Below the pieces are notes generated by a model. The model did not search any database, was not told the origin of the DNA, and saw nothing but the letters and a program-made list of their open reading frames with translations. A stretch of 64,000 nt of DNA, from contig NZ_MRCD01000045.1 of assembly GCF_001904745.1 (NCBI RefSeq), positions 1 through 64,000 of the forward strand, written 5' to 3'. The position numbers and the translations under genes were made by a program. Positions 61,001 to 64,000 of this stretch are shown here, piece after piece (positions within the stretch are counted from its first letter, which is position 1; every line of letters starts with the position of its first letter). The DNA is from Calothrix sp. HK-06 (GTDB lineage Bacteria; Cyanobacteriota; Cyanobacteriia; Cyanobacteriales; Nostocaceae).

Positions 61001-64000
61001 AAGCATACAACCAAACATTAAAAAATCTTCTACTTTCGTATTTGCTGCGTTTGACAATGAAATAATTCGGCGTGTTGATGATTTACAATTCAGCCAAACT
61101 AAAATTACTAATATTGATAAAAACAGTCCTGTATTTAACCAAGATAAAGTTGAAGTACGTTATAACATAGATACTAACGGGAAAGATGTACTCGAAATCA
61201 AAAACCAAGATGGCGAATACGAATATTTTGGAAACTTAGAAGCGCAAACAGGTAGAATGCCTATTGGTACTATCGCTGAAGCTAAAATCAGTTATAAAGA
61301 TATTTATAGTGCTAATATCACAACAGAAATACCAGGCAGAAACCCAGTAACATTTAAAGTTACAGAGTTGATGAAGCATGATTTGGGTCAACAACCATTT
61401 AATGGCAAAGAAATAAAAGAACTACAAATAAAAAAATTACATCGACCCGCTGATGACTACACAATCAATATTAAAGATGGCAATAAATTCATCAAAATTG
61501 GTACACTTGATGAACATTCAATAAAAGAAGGAATTAAAGAAGGGTGGATACCAGAAAAAACTGGAACTACTGGAGTAGAATTAAAGTTAAAAATTACTCA
61601 AATAGCAACAACTGCCAATGGGTACGCAATTGGTGAAACACCTGAAGGTAATTTACTTAGAATTAACCTACATAAAGATTTTACAAAAGCAAATTTTAAA
61701 GACAACGATTTTAGCAGTGTATACATGAAAACATATCCTACTAACAATATATACATTGCTAGCATCAATGATGAAACGCTTGGCTTAGTTGGTGAACATA
61801 AAGAAGCTAATTTACAAGGGAGAAAACCTACAAAGCCTAGCACGGTTCAATCACTTATTAACAATAAATTAATAGAACTAGGTACTACAACTACCACAAT
61901 TCCTGCAAGAATAGAAAGCAATATAAGCGTTGCTAGCGTGTCACTAAACCAAGAAACAATTAAATATCCAGAAGAATGGATTAAACGTAATCAATTACTC
62001 AAGTCTGATGAAAAGCTATTAACAGAACAAGAAAGTATAGCAAATGATATAATAACTAAAATAAATTCGCGCGAGACATTAATATTTCAGGATAAACAGC
62101 AAAAACAAAACGGTGTATTTGGGATAACTATTGATACTAACGCACTTGAAAAAACTAGAGACTTCCTTGAACAAAAAGGCATTAGTTACAAAGAAGTACC
62201 TGCATCTAAATCGAAGTTAGAAACCAAAAAGGGGATGACAGTATTAATAATTAATGAATCTACTGTTAGCGAGGAAAACATAAAATCAATATTCCTAACA
62301 AACGGCAGAACTATGAAAAATAGTGATATTCCATCAAAACTACCTATTCCTAAAGACCAGCTTATATACTTTACAAACCCAGAAGCTGAATATGGTGATG
62401 AGAAAAAAAGTGCGGTAGGTTTTGTTGTCCCCACCAAAAACGCTGATGAGGTACAGTCATGGATGGAAGGTTTTCGCGCTTCTGCAAGTCAACTATCACT
62501 TGGAGAGACTACTATCGTGATGGCTACATCCGAATCTGTAAACAAACAGCTAGAGGATATACTCTATAAAGAACTTGGTAAGCCATTAGATGTAGCTACA
62601 ATAGATGGGTTTAATAAATATGAAACAGCAAATACTAAACTTAAAGAAGTTATAGCAAATACAACCATAAAATCTCAAACGCTTACCAACACTCTTGAAA
62701 GTGAATACCATGCAGCGCTTAAGCAATATGCAAATCGTCCTAAAAACTTAAAAGCTGAACAAAAAGAAATACTACCACTGGCGCCTATTGCACCATACAA
62801 TGAAAAAAATCTAAAAATAACTTCCACTTCCAGCACTGCGTCTATACAAGGAACTCAACAACCAAACATCTTAGATACCAAAGTTGGCATCATCGTACAA
62901 CAAGTCAATCCTAAAGCTGAAACAATCGGTAGTAGCTTTAATCAATCGCTTGCAGAGAAATATCCCAATGTAGCAAAAAAATTTGATGAGGATAAAGGAA
63001 AGCAAAAAGGTGTAAATTTTGTTCGCATTAATGATGATTTATATGTTGCCCAAATATCATCACAAATCAGCAGCGACTTAGCATCTAAACAAACAGATTT
63101 TAATAAACTAACGTCCGGTTTAAAAGAAATTGCTGAGTTTGCTGAAAAAAACAACTTGCCAGTATATATCCCACAGGGTTTGGCGGTCGAAGGTAAAGGG
63201 CAAGAACGGTTAAAAAGCTGGGATAATATCAAACAAATCATTGGTGAAAATATCCCTGATGCTAGAATTGAATTACCTAACCAAGAAGCTATCAATGATA
63301 TCAAAGAAAGAAATAAATTAATTAATGCTCCTCCAACAGAAAATATTATTAAATTAGTAGGTCAAGCTGAAGAATTATCACTTGAAGATTATGATACAGC
63401 AATAAATTATCTGTCTCCTAATGAACTCAAATGGATATTAGTAAACTCTGGTTTAGGTAGTGAAAGTTTACCAAACCTTGCTAATCAGAAAGAAAGAGGC
63501 TTAATTTATGGTATTTTTGAAAATGAAACAACGTATAACAGGCTACTTGAAACAACAGCTTCTAGAATAGATAACAATATACTTACACAAATTCAAAATA
63601 TTACTAATCAAATTAATAAAGCTACTACACCAGACCAAGAGGCAAAAGCAGATAACGAAAAACTAATACTGACAAGTAGATATGGTGAAAGACTATATTC
63701 ACTATTAGAAGAAAAAGCAAAACAACAAACACAGTCAATCACCCTTCCTTCACAAAAAGAAGCTAACAATAACACATCCATAGAAATTATGGGTACAATA
63801 TCACCTAACAAAGTTGAAGAAATTCGTCAACACCTAGAAAACAATTATAAACAATTATTAGAGGCAGATGTATCAAATTACTCACCTGGTAGACAAGTTG
63901 CGTGGGTTGGCGGCAAGTGGGAACTTAATAACAAAACTTTTTCACCTGGAGTACAGGATGAAAAATTAATGGAACTTTTTAAGCAAGTTTATCCTGATGG
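58032..64000 (+). CDS. Giant double-psi beta-barrel RNA-polymerase-like protein (partial)
   Basis: ATG 58032 opens 1,989 codons without a stop to the window edge; the C-terminus is missing. Two-barrel polymerase signatures in order: GDCYGQM (144-150), GKGTFRP, then DVIIPISSFKG with Lys221 (barrel 1); RALVIPSKDLKNGEICIP, VLNFRSPFLNSNGM (R420, P422; compare beta-prime NRAPTLH), then ARDYDGDCIGF with the DxDGD metal triad D540/D542/D544 (barrel 2), and HMSDGISVGVINNHL (596-610; compare LGxIxN after the triad in RdRP-type enzymes). Residues after about 620 are repeats of small beta domains (YLRLGTI, EYFGNLE, FIKIGTL), coiled linkers and unrecognised regions. Inferred: a single-chain RNA polymerase related to YonO, phage and RNAi-type enzymes, not the host RpoB/RpoC. 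Confidence 0.7.
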   Translation, partial: MSIQAKHFDTRLNKWIHIDGNQDNQESILQEKISNTLLERFLPGKEFSFGHMDEGTTEDQLKNHPDGHKLLLSSKSRLLYGSEECLDVINQLCPDSKDRGAYGSIFLGGCRTAIDTELNILIVDDTNGDNGGIIDNDQAYRLTGDCYGQMSDEIYRQLTGHQDGDKYRVIQHRFGWTPEDGDDDKHRFGKGTFRPANLDNLKYFSEEQPKIDVIIPISSFKGTDKDNPAGPSKPQIKPGLYTQKVWIGEKSQSELGKTAISQVVASFPKGLKDFTEIIEQEAQKLAEAQKDPRKLAQLYCEKYEKRKDFLEEEANNLKEEVNIEFDQGKQDNINKLRERLENDSFTYKIIKADLAGSGQLLETEKIKNELTKFVQNEWRDIAIGKKLTFERALVIPSKDLKNGEICIPKYKDGEEVLNFRSPFLNSNGMCVSSNKLVDDRLCPDGKILEGIIVVSDETSERMYKRISSEIEEVLPEAKSQGIKLDGIENYLNNKEYDKKEVPEKIKFTDKLNEYITTLNGAGYNIDLLPYESEQERQARDYDGDCIGFEKASKYPNLAEEAIERNKPENAYLPTVKEKKQSFYNEDGTQPSFEKIAKHMSDGISVGVINNHLTSIEALESEQEIIKLYGNKNQQLEHVSGVAKHYYKILKREDPEKEYTIVPQKYKEPMREFVKLANAAKSNNSQELALQAMAVNKEMYRELIADAAYQNQIAVDLFKSAKPPDMDAVRKNSRILHRQVNYIKDKKDTKVYDTETINPTGQSPVELLIAKTNQYFRKAQLDSREISQFKDLFDGVEFTNNQRLRATLAKKEFDTIFNAASNLSRRRETEKGPNVDLTLSNNTKLNVTNLLDAKHPDIWTAKTLKIKVELIDEEKISSSKPHKYEVLAQVDNAVDETGNDKYLRLGTISKEQEYSLIKETGIQFGQVYNVDNFDFKPALSEGQIKVMFNHAYDVARTFYESIPEEDKLSMAAATWAVSTTKFTQEKDEEGESIQPNIKKSSTFVFAAFDNEIIRRVDDLQFSQTKITNIDKNSPVFNQDKVEVRYNIDTNGKDVLEIKNQDGEYEYFGNLEAQTGRMPIGTIAEAKISYKDIYSANITTEIPGRNPVTFKVTELMKHDLGQQPFNGKEIKELQIKKLHRPADDYTINIKDGNKFIKIGTLDEHSIKEGIKEGWIPEKTGTTGVELKLKITQIATTANGYAIGETPEGNLLRINLHKDFTKANFKDNDFSSVYMKTYPTNNIYIASINDETLGLVGEHKEANLQGRKPTKPSTVQSLINNKLIELGTTTTTIPARIESNISVASVSLNQETIKYPEEWIKRNQLLKSDEKLLTEQESIANDIITKINSRETLIFQDKQQKQNGVFGITIDTNALEKTRDFLEQKGISYKEVPASKSKLETKKGMTVLIINESTVSEENIKSIFLTNGRTMKNSDIPSKLPIPKDQLIYFTNPEAEYGDEKKSAVGFVVPTKNADEVQSWMEGFRASASQLSLGETTIVMATSESVNKQLEDILYKELGKPLDVATIDGFNKYETANTKLKEVIANTTIKSQTLTNTLESEYHAALKQYANRPKNLKAEQKEILPLAPIAPYNEKNLKITSTSSTASIQGTQQPNILDTKVGIIVQQVNPKAETIGSSFNQSLAEKYPNVAKKFDEDKGKQKGVNFVRINDDLYVAQISSQISSDLASKQTDFNKLTSGLKEIAEFAEKNNLPVYIPQGLAVEGKGQERLKSWDNIKQIIGENIPDARIELPNQEAINDIKERNKLINAPPTENIIKLVGQAEELSLEDYDTAINYLSPNELKWILVNSGLGSESLPNLANQKERGLIYGIFENETTYNRLLETTASRIDNNILTQIQNITNQINKATTPDQEAKADNEKLILTSRYGERLYSLLEEKAKQQTQSITLPSQKEANNNTSIEIMGTISPNKVEEIRQHLENNYKQLLEADVSNYSPGRQVAWVGGKWELNNKTFSPGVQDEKLMELFKQVYPD

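Noticed and set aside
59069-63811. Minus-strand frames of 67-159 codons opposite the giant gene
   Set aside because: Shadow frames: hydrophobic, Ser/Phe/Leu-rich translations typical of antisense to an AT-rich, Lys/Glu/Asn-rich gene.
63877-64000. C-terminal part of the giant protein (AWVGGKWELNNKTFSPGVQD) as an AlkB-like 2OG-Fe dioxygenase start
   Set aside because: Only a loose resemblance; the catalytic HxD would lie beyond the window, so no claim can be made.

Overview
The window looks like part of a large, low-GC plasmid (or plasmid-derived replicon) of a filamentous cyanobacterium. Support for a cyanobacterial host: DUF2808 secreted proteins, an RppA/RppB two-component system, a CyRepA1-type replication protein, and the palindrome GGCGCC scattered about 90 times over 64 kb (roughly 3 expected from base composition). 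GGCGCC may play the role that HIP1 (GCGATCGC, none noticed here) plays in other cyanobacteria. No rRNA, tRNA or CRISPR array was seen.

Layout. 0-12.6 kb is an accessory metabolic and regulatory block: two DUF2808 secreted proteins around a repeat-bearing secreted protein, an orphan SbnA-like 2,3-diaminopropionate enzyme, an EamA transporter, a Ca2+-type P-ATPase, RppA/RppB, an internally deleted LuxR/MalT-type regulator and a DUF1772 gene cut by a transposase remnant. Seven copies of a two-half-site box (TTTCAT-N5-TTTCAT) lie in this block, most of them before genes that include rppA, which suggests an autoregulated RppA regulon. 12.7-16.7 kb holds small unknown genes (one tandem paralogous pair) and an HD-domain protein. 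16.8-27.1 kb is a replication module: CyRepA1, 21-bp iterons, two paralogous HTH proteins, a ParB-like protein and dead IS fragments. 27.1-37 kb carries a truncated TnpB, an amidoligase, an Mrr-like nuclease and a DEAD/DEAH helicase. 37-50 kb is a run of small, mostly plus-strand genes: ankyrin protein, stand-alone DnaN C-terminal domain, DpdA-like gene broken by one TGA, SSB plus a second SSB-like protein, and ParA/ParB beside a seven-copy 20-bp repeat. 50-56 kb is partition and mobilisation: ParM-like actin, an oriT candidate, MobC, a MobP-type relaxase and a decayed MobV-primase fusion. 56-64 kb has a TPR protein and, from 58032 to the window edge, a giant open frame of at least 1,989 codons.

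The two most interesting observations are at plasmid scale. First, the giant protein carries signatures of a single-chain two-barrel (double-psi beta-barrel) RNA polymerase: SSFKG, then RSPFL, then DYDGD, then an SVGVINNHL segment. Second, eleven plus-strand copies of a short element, ACT-N-[NNGC-TNAC-GCNN], lie mostly 30-40 nt before start codons of small genes. The stem bases change in a compensatory way, so a hairpin is conserved rather than a sequence. These hairpins could be promoters (including single-stranded-DNA promoters used after conjugative entry) or RNA leader elements. A link to the plasmid polymerase is speculation, but testable.
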